Positions 1 to 9,304 of a DNA stretch of 64,000 bases are shown here, one piece after another. The stretch is from Chryseobacterium herbae (lineage in GTDB: Bacteria; Bacteroidota; Bacteroidia; Flavobacteriales; Weeksellaceae). The stretch spans positions 1 to 64,000 of the forward strand of contig NZ_JAOAMU010000001.1 of the NCBI RefSeq assembly GCF_025154075.1. The letters are read 5' to 3'. Position numbers and translations under genes: made by a program. Every line of letters starts with the position of its first letter. The first letter of the stretch is position 1. The notes under the pieces are model-generated. The model worked only from the letters and a program-made list of their open reading frames with translations, was not told the DNA's origin and made no database searches.

Positions 1-104
<104 letters not shown>

Positions 105-186
105 GAAACTCTCCCCACTTATTTATTGAAATTCTTAATCACTTTAACTCTCACATTAACTTCCCATACATGTTAATGGTTTCTTA

Positions 187-219
187 CAAAAAAGAAAACC
201 GGCAGATAGGTCTGCCGGT
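187..219 (-). terminator. Rho-independent terminator of the GEVED/T9SS gene
   Basis: A 9-bp stem (198-206 with 211-219, sequence ACCGGCAGA) has a 4-nt loop. On the minus strand it is followed by a T-rich run at 197-187. It lies about 45 bp past the stop of the gene at 264-1058, the only gene pointing toward it. Confidence 0.8.
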
Positions 220-263
220 CTAAAAAAACAAAAATTGATATGGATATGATTAGATAAGTGTTT

Positions 264-1058
264 CTATTGTTTAATGATCTTTTCAGTGATGCTTTTTTTA
301 TCTCTGGTGTAGATCTTGATCAGGTAAGTTCCGGATGTAAGGCTGTCCATATTGACAACGCCGGATGTACCTTCTGTAAGTTTCTGTCCTGCTAAATTAT
401 AGACTTCGTATTTCTCAAGTCCTTCTCCAGTCTTCACATGTACAGAGCCTGATGTAGGGTTAGGATATATTCTTGCTGAAGATTTCTTGGTTACCTCAGA
501 GGTTGCCAGATTGGAAGCCAATATATTGACACTATAATCCTCTGTCTGTCCAGCTCTTAAGCCATTATCACAGGCTGTATTAATTGAATTCGCTGCATTT
601 GGATTCGAATAGGCTGCTGTATTTGTGTTTTTAAGAACTCTCATTCTTGTAGCTCCAGGTGTTGCATTGGCAGGAACTGCAATCGCTCCTGTAATGGTCA
701 TTGCATTGAATGGATTAGCTGCGCCCAATCTTCCGATAGTAAAGCTTTCTCCTACATCACCAAAACTACCATTCTTATTAAAATCAATAAAAACCACAAC
801 ATCACTTGGAAATGTACTGGAAGGGCCTTTCACAGAGATCTGATAAGTGTTTCCAGCTTTAACATCCGTAGACAGTGAAATGAAATTTTCATAAGCCTGT
901 GTAGTTCCGGTTTGTGAAGGTGATGTATTATTGATCGTTCCAAAGCTGACGTTGGTGATCATATTACTGTCGGACCCATATTGAAATGTGGGAGTACAAT
1001 ACTGCGCATTCATCATCAAATAGAACATTACAGCAGAAAGAGTAGATAATTTCTTCAT
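264..1058 (-). CDS. GEVED-domain secreted protein with T9SS type A sorting domain
   Basis: 264-residue secreted protein. Residues 1-18 form a signal peptide ending in NAQ. The middle carries a GEVED domain, with a calcium-loop-like VFIDFNKNGSFGDVGES stretch and a GQTEDYSVNI end. The last 75 residues match a T9SS type A sorting domain (IYPNPTSG start, GTYLIKI near the end). Family knowledge: such C-terminal domains direct export across the outer membrane and attachment to the surface. There is no catalytic domain, so the protein is probably an adhesin-like or structural surface protein. It is monocistronic, with a TAAATTTG box upstream and a terminator downstream. Confidence 0.85.
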   Translation of the reverse strand: MKKLSTLSAVMFYLMMNAQYCTPTFQYGSDSNMITNVSFGTINNTSPSQTGTTQAYENFISLSTDVKAGNTYQISVKGPSSTFPSDVVVFIDFNKNGSFGDVGESFTIGRLGAANPFNAMTITGAIAVPANATPGATRMRVLKNTNTAAYSNPNAANSINTACDNGLRAGQTEDYSVNILASNLATSEVTKKSSARIYPNPTSGSVHVKTGEGLEKYEVYNLAGQKLTEGTSGVVNMDSLTSGTYLIKIYTRDKKSITEKIIKQ

Positions 1059-1080
1059 TTATTCCTTTATTTTGTTGAGA

Positions 1081-1088
1081 CAAATTTA
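1081..1088 (-). promoter_or_regulatory. TAnnTTTG -10 box for the GEVED/T9SS gene
   Basis: TAAATTTG on the minus strand, 22 bp before the ATG at 1058. It exactly matches the Bacteroidetes -10 consensus. No clear -33 TTG is seen at the usual spacing. Confidence 0.55.
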
Positions 1089-1268
1089 TATTTATTTAGA
1101 ATCAATAAAAATAAGAAACGAATGACATTTGTCACCTTTTCCGGAATATTTTAAAAACGGAAAAGAGAAAATAGATTAATCTATTGAAAATCCAACAAAT
1201 ACAGCAGTCAACAAAGAAATAAAATTCCTTTGAATAGTTGAAATTGATAAGTACATTTGTGAAAATGA

Positions 1269-1769
1269 TTACGTTCTGGACAGCTGATCCAGCTTTTTCA
1301 GCAGGGTTGGCATTCGGTAAGAGCCATGCATTTGTTCTACCTTAGGAAGTATTTTATCTACATCTGCTCCCATTGCCGTAAGAAATAGCGGAGTTTTACT
1401 TTCTCCTCTTAAAACATTTCTTCTTTGAGAATCCGGTGCGGCAAATTCATTCTTTGCAATTCCGATGATCGGGTATTTTTGATCCAAAGCTTCATACAAA
1501 TAGCCTCCCAGACCAATTTTCCCATCATTATCAAGAGTAACATAACCATCGACAATAATAAGATCGTCTTCTTTCAATTCAATCGTTTTCAGTAAACTCA
1601 GGATGCAGGGTAGTTCCCTTTTGTAAAATGCACCACTCTCATAAGCAGAGATAATGTCTGTTTTTTCAGTAAAAAAATTGGATTCATTCTCAGAAGTCCA
1701 GTTTTCAAAGGCGATACATACGGTATTCGCATAATCGTCATAATAATAAGTATCAAAAGCGTAAATCAT
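1269..1769 (-). CDS. nfi: Endonuclease V family protein (short form)
   Basis: 166 residues against about 220 for classical EndoV, which cleaves near deoxyinosine in DNA or inosine in RNA. Candidate metal ligands are present in family context: D6 (YAFD), E52 (RELP), D74 (VDGYV) and D161 (LKKLDQLSR). The PIIGIAKNEF strand (residues 100-109) and the RGESKTPLFLT segment also fit the family. The PYIP wedge before the catalytic Glu and the DGHG/HPR segment of canonical enzymes are absent or altered, so activity may differ. It is the last gene of a three-gene operon with the VOC and GNAT genes, 15 bp after the VOC gene. Confidence 0.75.
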   Translation of the reverse strand: MIYAFDTYYYDDYANTVCIAFENWTSENESNFFTEKTDIISAYESGAFYKRELPCILSLLKTIELKEDDLIIVDGYVTLDNDGKIGLGGYLYEALDQKYPIIGIAKNEFAAPDSQRRNVLRGESKTPLFLTAMGADVDKILPKVEQMHGSYRMPTLLKKLDQLSRT

Positions 1770-1784
1770 AATTCCTTTTCGTCA

Positions 1785-2147
1785 TTAAAAAAATTCACCG
1801 AAATGCCACAAAATCCCGGACGGATCATGTACAAAGCATTCCTTTCCCCACTCCATGGTTCGTACAGGTGTAAGCCTTACACCTTCATATTTTTTGGTAA
1901 GGTTTAAATAAACAAGTTCCTTCCAGAACTCATCCGTATTCTCCACTTCCATAAAGATCATCGTATTGTCTATCCAGTCTTTAGCATAATAATCCTGAAG
2001 ATAGAAACCAGTTTCCTGTCTTTTAAATAAGGACAATTTAGGCTCGAGAATCACTTCTTCAAATCCAAGATCTCTGTAAAAGCTTCTGCTTACCTCGAAG
2101 TTTTCAGCTCCAATAAACGGTCTGATGGATTTTACCCCTTGTGTCAT
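1785..2147 (-). CDS. VOC (glyoxalase/bleomycin-resistance fold) protein
   Basis: 120 residues forming one VOC module with two beta-alpha-beta-beta-beta units: IRPFIGAENFEVSRSFYRDLGFEE at the start and VHDPSGILWHFGEFF at the end. The terminal PSGILWHF pattern is typical of bleomycin-resistance and glyoxalase-like proteins. No substrate can be assigned. Its ATG overlaps the upstream GNAT stop by four bases (ATGA), so the two genes are translationally coupled. Several VOC proteins of this size bind drugs or small metabolites; here that is only an inference. Confidence 0.8.
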   Translation of the reverse strand: MTQGVKSIRPFIGAENFEVSRSFYRDLGFEEVILEPKLSLFKRQETGFYLQDYYAKDWIDNTMIFMEVENTDEFWKELVYLNLTKKYEGVRLTPVRTMEWGKECFVHDPSGILWHFGEFF

Positions 2148-2590
2148 GATCTTTTGTTTTTCCAGTTATTAAAAGTCATTTCAAACTTGATTTCTTTTCC
2201 GTGAGTTCCTGCTTCCTGCCATCCGGACTTTCTGTAGAATGTTTCGGCTCTCGTCCCCGGATCTGTTCCCAACCAGACATCGTCCTGAGTTTGTTCAAAG
2301 TACCAGTCGAGCATAATGTCATGAAGTTGTCGTCCAATGCCTAGGTTTTCAAAATCAGGATGCAGAAAAAGTGCCCCGATATTATTTTCTTTCAGGTCTA
2401 CAATGGAGAAACCGACAATCTGAGACTCAATTTCACACACCCAGCCTTTTCCTCTTTCGAATAGAAATTCTTTACAATCCGAATCTGTAACCAGTGCAGG
2501 ATCAGAAAGCATATTCTCTTTCACGGAGTTTCTTACGAGCTGGATCTGTGGAATGTCTTCTGGTCTGGCTTCGCGGATGGCTGTTTTCAT
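2144..2590 (-). CDS. GNAT family N-acetyltransferase
   Basis: 148 residues from the ATG at 2590. The frame is open further upstream to 2638, but that extension runs through a dispersed palindromic repeat, so the internal MKTAIREARPED start is preferred. It carries the GNAT acetyl-CoA loop (HPDFENLGIGRQLHD, near residues 88-102) and the late FYRKSGWQEAG motif. The acceptor substrate is unknown. It is first in an operon with the VOC and EndoV genes, with a four-base overlap to VOC. Confidence 0.8.
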   Translation of the reverse strand: MKTAIREARPEDIPQIQLVRNSVKENMLSDPALVTDSDCKEFLFERGKGWVCEIESQIVGFSIVDLKENNIGALFLHPDFENLGIGRQLHDIMLDWYFEQTQDDVWLGTDPGTRAETFYRKSGWQEAGTHGKEIKFEMTFNNWKNKRS

Positions 2591-2622
2591 TGAATTAAAA
2601 TGTATTATGATTTTATCACAAT

Positions 2623-2712
2623 TTTGGCTAAAGCCCAATGGTTATTGGCTATTTTTATAAAACGAGCTAAAGCCCGTTCCTATTGAATATAAACCGTTTT
2701 AATTGAATATAG
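2623..2712. repeat. REP-like palindromic repeats (GGCTAAAGCC core), left group
   Basis: Two copies of a short palindromic element. One is TTGGCTAAAGCCCAATGG-like around 2623-2640. The other is CGAGCTAAAGCCCG followed by TTCCTATTGAATAT at 2663-2690, with an extra ATTGAATATAGG at about 2701-2712. The same core and TATTGAATAT tail recur three times at 63209-63451. The remaining gap to 2924 has AGGCGCAATG-type short repeats and no gene. Confidence 0.75.
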
Positions 2713-2924
2713 GTTTGAATATTATACGGATAGTGTTGGTCAGCGCAAAGGCGCAATGGTTTAATATCCTTACCGTTTATAAGGCGCAATGATTTTATCT
2801 CTGATAAAATTTATGCTGCTGAAAAATATTTTTAAATGATTTAAATAAATGATTTAAAGATATTTATATACTTTTATTTAAAGCAATTTATTTTCGCGCC
2901 TTTTCGCTGATCCAACAAAGTATT

Positions 2925-3968
2925 TTATTTCTTATCCACTACAATTCTCTCTGCTCTGTTGGCAATTTCCCAAGCTGTAGCAAAAACAAGTTGTGCTCTT
3001 TTCTCAAGTAAAGGATAATCAATTTTCTCGGGATCATCCGTCGGTTTGTGATAATCTTCATGGATACCGTCAAAGAAAAAGGCTACCGGCACATTGTTTT
3101 TAGCAAAATTATAGTGGTCTGAACGGTAGTATAGCTGCTCCGGATCTGCCGGATCGTCATATTTATAGTTTAATTCTAAATTATTCGTCTTCTTATTTGC
3201 TGCCTCATTGATCACTTTTAGCTGAGAACTCAACATTTCCGAACCAATGACATAGACGTATTGTTTTCCTCTGTTTTCGGCATCATCACGGCCTATCATG
3301 TCAATATTCAGATCGACCACCGTGTTGGCAAGGGGGAATACTGGATTGCTGGTATAGAATTCAGATCCGAACAGACCATGCTCCTCTCCTGTTACATGAA
3401 GGAATAGAATTGATCTTTTTGGCCCTTTTCCTGCCTTTTTAGCTTCCTGAAAAGCTTTTGCAATCTGCATTACCGCTACCGTTCCGCTTCCATCATCATC
3501 CGCTCCGTTGTATACCACTCCATTTTTGGTTCCCACGTGGTCGTAATGTGCTGAAATCACCACTATTTCCTCAGGTTTCTCACTTCCTTCGATAAAAGCC
3601 AGGATATTTTCAGAATCAGGAAGATTTCCGCCTCCTCTTTTTTTCATGAAATCGGCAGGAACCTTCTGATAATAGGATCCCAATGCCTTTGGAGGATTAA
3701 TTCCCAGGCTTTTATAGTAATTAATCATATACTCACCCGCCTTCTTTTGCCCAGGACTTCCTGTATCTCTTCCTTCCATTTCGTCAGAAGCGATCACATA
3801 TAAGTTTTTCTTTAATTCATCAGCCTTAATAGTCTTATAGGCAGACAGAAATGCTTTGTCGCCTTTAGCTACAGAAGTAGACTGTGCCGAGGCTCCTTCA
3901 GAAGTTTTCGCTGTTCCGCAGCTGACTACTAAAGCCAGACCCAACAACGGGATAAGTATTTTTTTCAT
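2925..3968 (-). CDS. M28 family metallopeptidase, lipoprotein
   Basis: 347 residues with an SPII signal peptide and lipobox cysteine at C17 (VVSC). The M28 zinc-aminopeptidase core is complete: H141 in HYDHVG, D157/D158 in GADDDGSG, the Glu pair in TGEEHG (195-196), D223 in DMIGR, and H307 in EDYHKPTDD. Known members remove N-terminal residues from peptides. The lipoprotein signal places it in the periplasm or on the outer membrane, which suggests a role in peptide scavenging. It stands alone, with repeats and no gene on either side for about 300 bp. Confidence 0.9.
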   Translation of the reverse strand: MKKILIPLLGLALVVSCGTAKTSEGASAQSTSVAKGDKAFLSAYKTIKADELKKNLYVIASDEMEGRDTGSPGQKKAGEYMINYYKSLGINPPKALGSYYQKVPADFMKKRGGGNLPDSENILAFIEGSEKPEEIVVISAHYDHVGTKNGVVYNGADDDGSGTVAVMQIAKAFQEAKKAGKGPKRSILFLHVTGEEHGLFGSEFYTSNPVFPLANTVVDLNIDMIGRDDAENRGKQYVYVIGSEMLSSQLKVINEAANKKTNNLELNYKYDDPADPEQLYYRSDHYNFAKNNVPVAFFFDGIHEDYHKPTDDPEKIDYPLLEKRAQLVFATAWEIANRAERIVVDKK

Positions 3969-4294
3969 ATGATAATAATTTTCTTAAAAATAACAAATTT
4001 TTATTGAATTCAGATGTGATGCACTGACAGTAATGTTTTTTTTAAATATTGTCAAAGGTTTCATATTCATAGACAATCCCAAGAATACTTTCTGTAGCAT
4101 GATGTGGTTAAAGGATTTTTAATAACCGGAAATGAAGTTATTATAGAATTTAATAATCGTAAAGACAAAAAAATCAATATTTCATGAATCAAAAACGAAA
4201 TATAAATAAAGATTCATTAAAGAAAACAATATATTTTTATGATTCAATTTAACGGATGTCTATTTTTCTTATATTTGACATAAATGCAAAATAG
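3969..4294. other. Intergenic region between divergent genes
   Basis: 326 bp, very AT-rich, between the divergent M28 and aminotransferase genes. Apart from the -10 box at 4270-4277 no gene, RNA fold or repeat is evident. Confidence 0.6.
4270..4277 (+). promoter_or_regulatory. TAnnTTTG -10 box for the aminotransferase
   Basis: TATATTTG, 17 bp before the ATG at 4295. It exactly matches the Bacteroidetes -10 consensus; no convincing TTG lies at -33. Confidence 0.6.
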
Positions 4295-5434
4295 ATGGAA
4301 AGAATTTACGGATTCACACATTATTCGTTTTTCACGGAAATGTCTGAGCTCGCGTCCAAAAATAACAGCTTCGACCTTTCTTTGGGGCTTCCCGATTTTG
4401 ATATCGACAGCCGGTTAAAAACATTTCTGATGGAAGCTGCAGATCATCAATGCCATCAATATGAGCCGCTTGCAGGAAATCCTTTACTCATCAAAAATAT
4501 TATTGCATTCAATACAGCACGAGTAAACAGTATCCAGCTTAAGGAAAATGAGATCACTATTATTCCCTGTGCAACTTTTGCTTTACATACCGCCCTTAAA
4601 TCTATTTTAAATCAGGGAGATGAAGTGATTATTATTCAACCTTCCTACTACACATACGGACCTTCGGTGGTCTTAAACGGAGGTGTTCCTGTTTATTATG
4701 ATCTTGAGCATGATTTCACCATCAACTGGGAAAAGTTTCAACTCTGTATTTCTGAAAAAACAAAAGCTATTATCGTTAATTCACCTCAAAATCCTACAGG
4801 AACAATCTGGAAGCAAAGCGACTGGAACCAGCTGTACGAATTAATAAAACATCAGGAAATCTACCTCATTTCAGAAGAAATCTACGACACGTATTGTTAT
4901 GATGGGGTTGAACATTACAGTTCTTTTCTTCATCCGGAACTGAAAAAAAGAACTTTCTGTATTTTTTCTTTCGGGAAAATGTTTCATACTTCCGGCTGGA
5001 AGGTAAGTTATTTGCTCGCTTCCGAAGATCTGACGGCAAAATTCAGATGTCATCAGCAGTATATATCCTACAGCGCCAATGCGCCTGCTCAGTATGCTCT
5101 TGCAAAATATCTTGAAGTATTTGATTCTTCTGAAAACCGCCGGATTATGCAGGGTAAAAGAGATATTTTTAATGAAATGATTGCCTTTACGCCTTTAGAA
5201 GCTACAAAAAAAGCTGAAGGAAGTGTTTTTCAGGTCGTTAATTTCAGGAATGTTTCCAAAACAATGACGGATGTAGAATTTTCGAAATGGCTGACCGTAG
5301 AAAAAAAAACAGCTTGTCTGCCACTTTCTGCTTTTTATAATTCCCAGCAGAACTCAGATTATGTCCGGTTCAGTTTTGCAAAAAAAGATGAAGTGATTAT
5401 TCAGGCTTTGGAGCATTTGCAAAAATATCTTTAG
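4295..5434 (+). CDS. PLP-dependent aminotransferase, class I/II (methionine aminotransferase-like)
   Basis: 379 residues, fold type I. Visible landmarks are SLGLPDFD near the N-terminus, the cofactor/substrate Asn in NSPQNPTGT, SEEIYDTYCYDG with the ring-binding Asp/Tyr pair, and the Schiff-base lysine in SFGKMFHTSGWK. The late VRFSFAKKDE arginine binds the substrate carboxylate. The YDGVEH and FGKMFHTSGWK patterns resemble YbdL-type methionine aminotransferases, but aromatic or kynurenine substrates cannot be excluded. It is monocistronic, with its own -10 box. Confidence 0.85.
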   Translation: MERIYGFTHYSFFTEMSELASKNNSFDLSLGLPDFDIDSRLKTFLMEAADHQCHQYEPLAGNPLLIKNIIAFNTARVNSIQLKENEITIIPCATFALHTALKSILNQGDEVIIIQPSYYTYGPSVVLNGGVPVYYDLEHDFTINWEKFQLCISEKTKAIIVNSPQNPTGTIWKQSDWNQLYELIKHQEIYLISEEIYDTYCYDGVEHYSSFLHPELKKRTFCIFSFGKMFHTSGWKVSYLLASEDLTAKFRCHQQYISYSANAPAQYALAKYLEVFDSSENRRIMQGKRDIFNEMIAFTPLEATKKAEGSVFQVVNFRNVSKTMTDVEFSKWLTVEKKTACLPLSAFYNSQQNSDYVRFSFAKKDEVIIQALEHLQKYL

Positions 5435-5561
5435 ACAAGTATTAATTCGAAATATATTGCGATGCAAGAAGTGGTATTGTATTTTTTTTAACCACGGATT
5501 TCACGGATTGACACGGATGATTATGGTTAAGTTTTAGCTTACACTTAATGTCGTTATCGAT

Positions 5562-5595
5562 AAAAAAAGCACCGTCTTATTACAGGCGGTGCTTC
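5562..5595 (-). terminator. Rho-independent terminator of hppA
   Basis: An AAGCACCG stem (5567-5574 with 5587-5594) is followed on the minus strand by seven T (5568-5562). It lies 25 bp past the hppA stop. A CACGGATTTCACGG-type short repeat sits just beyond, at about 5500-5520. Confidence 0.8.
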
Positions 5596-5618
5596 TTATA
5601 TTTGCTTAAGAATTGATT

Positions 5619-8354
5619 TTAAAGGGCAAGAACTCTTACGTCAATTCTTCTGTTTTTTGCTTTACATTCATCGGTATCATTGGCTTCACAAACAGGATGC
5701 TGAGAGCCGTAGCCCGCTGCCTCTACTCTGTCTGAAGGAATTCCCAATTCAAGCAGCTTTAGTTTAGCGGTCTGAGCTCTGAGATTGGATAGTTTCTGAT
5801 TACTTTCTTCATTTCCTGTGCTATCTGTGTAGCCTCCTAACTTTATTTTCAAATCAGGATAAGCATTGAGAATTTCAGCAAGATTATTCAACTGTAATTC
5901 TGAACCGGCCTTCAGATCACTGGATCCGGTCTGGAAGTACAGATTTTCCACGGTATACCAGTTATTAGGATCAATGACTTTCTGATCTTTTTGTTGTACA
6001 GCAGTATACAATTGAAACAGTCTGCTTCCTTCTCCCAACGTGATTGTTTTTCCACCTTTCAGTTTAATTTCCTGAATATTTCCGGTTTCATATACAAAAT
6101 CTCCGTTTTCGTTCAGATGTCCTTTGATTTCTTGTGGAGAAGCAGGAACTGTTTGAAGCTGTGCGTGGCCTGTCGTTGAACTGGCATTGGAAGCTCTTGT
6201 CAAACTCTCCAGCTTAGCTTTTCTATTGGCTTCAATTTTATCTTTATGAAGTACTGCCAATGTGGGTGCAATCACCAATGAAACAATAGACATCAGCTTG
6301 ATCAGGATGTTCATGGATGGTCCTGAAGTATCTTTAAACGGATCTCCTACCGTATCTCCCGTTACGGAAGCTTTATGTGGCTCTGAACCTTTATAATAAG
6401 TCTGACCGTTGATGTCCACTCCTTTTTCAAATGATTTTTTAGCATTATCCCAGGCACCACCCGCATTGTTCTGGAACATTCCCATCAGAACACCACATAC
6501 GGTAGCTCCAGCTAAGAATCCTCCCAATACCTCAGGTCCGAAGATAAACCCTACCAAAATAGGTGAAATAATAGTGATCGCCCCTGGAAGCATCATTTTT
6601 CGGATGGATGCATCTGTAGAAATAGCCACGCACTTTTCATATTCAGGCTGTGCTTTTCCTTCGAGAATTCCCGGAATTTCGCGGAACTGTCTTCTTACTT
6701 CTTCCACCATAGCCATTGCAGCCTGTCCTACTGCTGTAATCGCAAGTGAAGAGAATATGAATGGGATCATTCCTCCGACAAATAATCCTGCCAGAACGTC
6801 TGCTCTGTAAATATCAATTCCGTCAATGCCTGCAATTCCTACAAAGGCTGCAAATAAAGCTAATGCCGTCAATGCTGCAGAAGCAATGGCAAATCCTTTT
6901 CCACTGGCTGCTGTAGTGTTTCCAACAGCGTCCAGGATATCTGTTTTTTCACGGACTTCTTTGGGAAGCTCACTCATTTCAGCAATTCCCCCTGCGTTAT
7001 CTGCTATAGGCCCGAAAGCATCAATAGCAAGCTGCATCGCAGTAGTTGCCATCATTCCGGCAGCTGCAATAGCGACTCCGTAAAGTCCGGCACATAAATA
7101 AGATCCGTAAATACCACCTGCCAGTACAAGGATTGGAAGCAATGTAGACTCCATTCCAACGGCAAGACCTCCGATAATATTGGTTGCATGACCTGTAGAA
7201 GACTGTCTCACAATACTGGAAACCGGTCTTTTACCCATGGCTGTATAATATTCTGTAATGATACTCATTAAAGTACCCACAACAAGTCCTACCATAATCG
7301 CTCCGAAAACACCCATCTTCGTAAACTCATGTTCTCTGAGTGTCATTTTTTCAGGAAGAAGATAGTTGACCAGGAAATAGGAAGAAATAGCTGTGATCAC
7401 AATACTTCCCCAGTTCCCCAAATTCAGAGCATTCTGTACACTTGAAGTGGATGAACCTTCATTATCATTGATTCTTACAAACAAAGTCCCGATCATAGAG
7501 AAAATGATTCCTGTTCCAGCAATAAGCATCGGAAGGAGAATCGGTGCAAAACCTCCGAACGCATCATCGGACATTGTTTCTCTACCCAGAACCATTGTTG
7601 CCAATACAGTAGCGACATACGAACCGAATAAATCGGCTCCCATTCCTGCTACATCTCCTACGTTATCTCCCACGTTATCCGCAATAGTCGCTGGATTTCT
7701 CGGGTCATCTTCAGGAATTCCTGCTTCTACTTTTCCTACCAGGTCGGCACCTACGTCAGCAGCTTTAGTATAAATACCACCACCCACTCTGGCAAAAAGT
7801 GCAATCGATTCTGCACCCAGAGAAAATCCGGTAAGAATTTCAATCGTTTTTTCCATTTCGTGGGAATCTACCGTTGAATCCGGAGCAAAGATCTGTTTAA
7901 TGATCAGAAAGAGAGCACCCAAACCAAGAACTGCCAGTCCGGCAACACCCATCCCCATCACGGAACCTCCTGTAAAGGAAACTTTTAATGCTTTCGAAAG
8001 TGAGGTTCTTGCAGCTTCTGCCGTTCTTACATTGGCTTTCGTAGCGATCTTCATCCCGATAAAGCCGGCAAGAGCGGAAAATACAGCTCCAACGGCAAAG
8101 GCAAGCCCGATACTCCAGTGAGAATTGGAATTGGTGGATCCCATTATAGCGAGAAGTATAGACACTACAATTACGAAATAGGTTAAAATCTTGTACTCAG
8201 CCTTTAGAAAGGCCATGGCACCGTCAGCGATATGTCCGCTGATTATTTTCATTTTCTCGTTTCCGGCATTCTGTTTACTCACCCAGTTACTCTGCAGGAA
8301 AGTATACAACAAGGCGACAACGCCGAAGACCGGAATTAAATAGAACAAATCCAT
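5619..8354 (-). CDS. hppA: Membrane-bound ion-pumping pyrophosphatase with C-terminal OmpA domain
   Basis: 911 residues. Residues 1-700 are a polytopic PPi-driven ion pump with the [18 protein letters not shown] and DNVGDNVGD substrate loops. [11 protein letters not shown] has Ala and Gly at the two positions that mark K+-dependent enzymes. After a charged linker (about 710-795), residues 798-911 form an OmpA-like peptidoglycan-binding domain: [32 protein letters not shown], and NRRIDV at the end. Ordinary family members stop near 670-770 residues. The family C-terminus is periplasmic, so a wall-binding role is topologically possible. The helix-6 motif reads DLFGS where Na+ pumps have DLFES, so H+ transport is possible. 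The soluble enzyme ppa lies upstream. Confidence 0.93.
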   Translation of the reverse strand: MDLFYLIPVFGVVALLYTFLQSNWVSKQNAGNEKMKIISGHIADGAMAFLKAEYKILTYFVIVVSILLAIMGSTNSNSHWSIGLAFAVGAVFSALAGFIGMKIATKANVRTAEAARTSLSKALKVSFTGGSVMGMGVAGLAVLGLGALFLIIKQIFAPDSTVDSHEMEKTIEILTGFSLGAESIALFARVGGGIYTKAADVGADLVGKVEAGIPEDDPRNPATIADNVGDNVGDVAGMGADLFGSYVATVLATMVLGRETMSDDAFGGFAPILLPMLIAGTGIIFSMIGTLFVRINDNEGSSTSSVQNALNLGNWGSIVITAISSYFLVNYLLPEKMTLREHEFTKMGVFGAIMVGLVVGTLMSIITEYYTAMGKRPVSSIVRQSSTGHATNIIGGLAVGMESTLLPILVLAGGIYGSYLCAGLYGVAIAAAGMMATTAMQLAIDAFGPIADNAGGIAEMSELPKEVREKTDILDAVGNTTAASGKGFAIASAALTALALFAAFVGIAGIDGIDIYRADVLAGLFVGGMIPFIFSSLAITAVGQAAMAMVEEVRRQFREIPGILEGKAQPEYEKCVAISTDASIRKMMLPGAITIISPILVGFIFGPEVLGGFLAGATVCGVLMGMFQNNAGGAWDNAKKSFEKGVDINGQTYYKGSEPHKASVTGDTVGDPFKDTSGPSMNILIKLMSIVSLVIAPTLAVLHKDKIEANRKAKLESLTRASNASSTTGHAQLQTVPASPQEIKGHLNENGDFVYETGNIQEIKLKGGKTITLGEGSRLFQLYTAVQQKDQKVIDPNNWYTVENLYFQTGSSDLKAGSELQLNNLAEILNAYPDLKIKLGGYTDSTGNEESNQKLSNLRAQTAKLKLLELGIPSDRVEAAGYGSQHPVCEANDTDECKAKNRRIDVRVLAL

Positions 8355-8675
8355 AGTTTATTATTTTAATATTAATAAATAGTAATTAGTTTTATAAATA
8401 TAACAAAAAATCCATTGTTTTATTAAGTCTTGTTCTATAATATATTTTTCCGGAAATTTAAAACATCACAAAAAGTAGATTGTTCGAAAGCATTAATTTA
8501 TTTAATCATTCCAATATTTCTTATTGATATCAATTGCAAAAAATGAAAATAAGTTTGGTGAGAAATCAGCCCATTGATCTAAAGGAAGAAGGGGATCTAT
8601 TGAGAAGCTACTTATTTGCACAAAAAAAGGCAGATGAAAATTCACCTGCCTTTATTATAATTTTGGAGCTTTCTA
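8355..8675. other. Intergenic region between ppa and hppA
   Basis: About 320 bp of AT-rich sequence. It holds the ppa terminator (8622-8651) and presumably the hppA promoter; a one-mismatch TATATTTA lies near 8396-8403. A short open frame at 8534-8719 runs through the terminator and is not believed. Confidence 0.5.
8622..8651 (-). terminator. Rho-independent terminator of ppa
   Basis: A 10-bp stem (8628-8636 region with 8642-8651, one G-U pair in the minus-strand transcript) is followed by seven T. It lies just past the ppa stop, so ppa and hppA are likely separate transcripts. Confidence 0.8.
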
Positions 8676-9287
8676 TTAACCTCCGAATTTTTCTGCGTAA
8701 TCTTTTTGAGAAGCTTTGATCACTTTTTTAGCATGCTCAGCTCCGTATACCTCATGAATTCTACATTTTGCAGGCTCATCCGGTAAGTTTTTATACGTTA
8801 AGAAATAGTGCATTAATCTCTTTACTTCCGCTTCAGGAAGTTCAGCAATGTCTCTGAAATGTCCGAAAGCATGGTCACCGATCATCACTGCAACGATTTT
8901 ATCATCCGCTTCACCTCCATCGATCATTTTGAATCCACCGATTGGAATAGCTTCCATTAATAATCCTCCAGAATGAATATTGTGAGAGCTTAATACACAG
9001 ATATCAAGCGGGTCATGATCACCTTCTGTTACATCATCAGCTCCGGCTTCTACAGCCAGCTTCATTACTTCATTGTGGCAGTATGTTCTTGGAACAAACC
9101 CATATAAAGCGGGAATGATATTAGAAAATTTCTGAGGTCTGTCTACCTTTAAAAATCCTGTTTCTTTATCTACTTCATATTTAATTGTATCTGAAGGAAC
9201 GATTTCCACGAATACATTGACAACATTTGGCGCATCTTCTCCTGCAGAAACCCCGTGCCATGGATGTGCTTTAAAATTTGGAATCAT
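8676..9287 (-). CDS. ppa: Soluble inorganic pyrophosphatase, family I
   Basis: 203 residues. It hydrolyses PPi to phosphate in the cytoplasm and so pulls biosynthetic reactions forward. The family I signature DHDPLDICVL (about residues 94-103) supplies metal-binding aspartates. DRPQKFSN and FVPRTYC precede it, and GGEADDKIVAV carries the later Asp/Lys pair. The region before the signature is longer than in the E. coli enzyme. It begins 17 bp after the gene at 9305-9817, so it may be co-transcribed with that gene. It precedes hppA, placing a soluble and a membrane pyrophosphatase side by side. Confidence 0.93.
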   Translation of the reverse strand: MIPNFKAHPWHGVSAGEDAPNVVNVFVEIVPSDTIKYEVDKETGFLKVDRPQKFSNIIPALYGFVPRTYCHNEVMKLAVEAGADDVTEGDHDPLDICVLSSHNIHSGGLLMEAIPIGGFKMIDGGEADDKIVAVMIGDHAFGHFRDIAELPEAEVKRLMHYFLTYKNLPDEPAKCRIHEVYGAEHAKKVIKASQKDYAEKFGG

Positions 9288-9304
9288 TATTTATCTGTTA
9301 TTTT

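Noticed and set aside
2591..2638. N-terminal extension of the GNAT protein
   Set aside because: It is encoded by the palindromic repeat; the internal ATG fits the family start.
6409..8121. Long antisense ORFs opposite hppA
   Set aside because: They are shadows of the conserved pump gene; no motif and biased composition.
8534..8719. Small ORF between hppA and ppa
   Set aside because: It crosses the ppa terminator and the end of ppa on the other strand.
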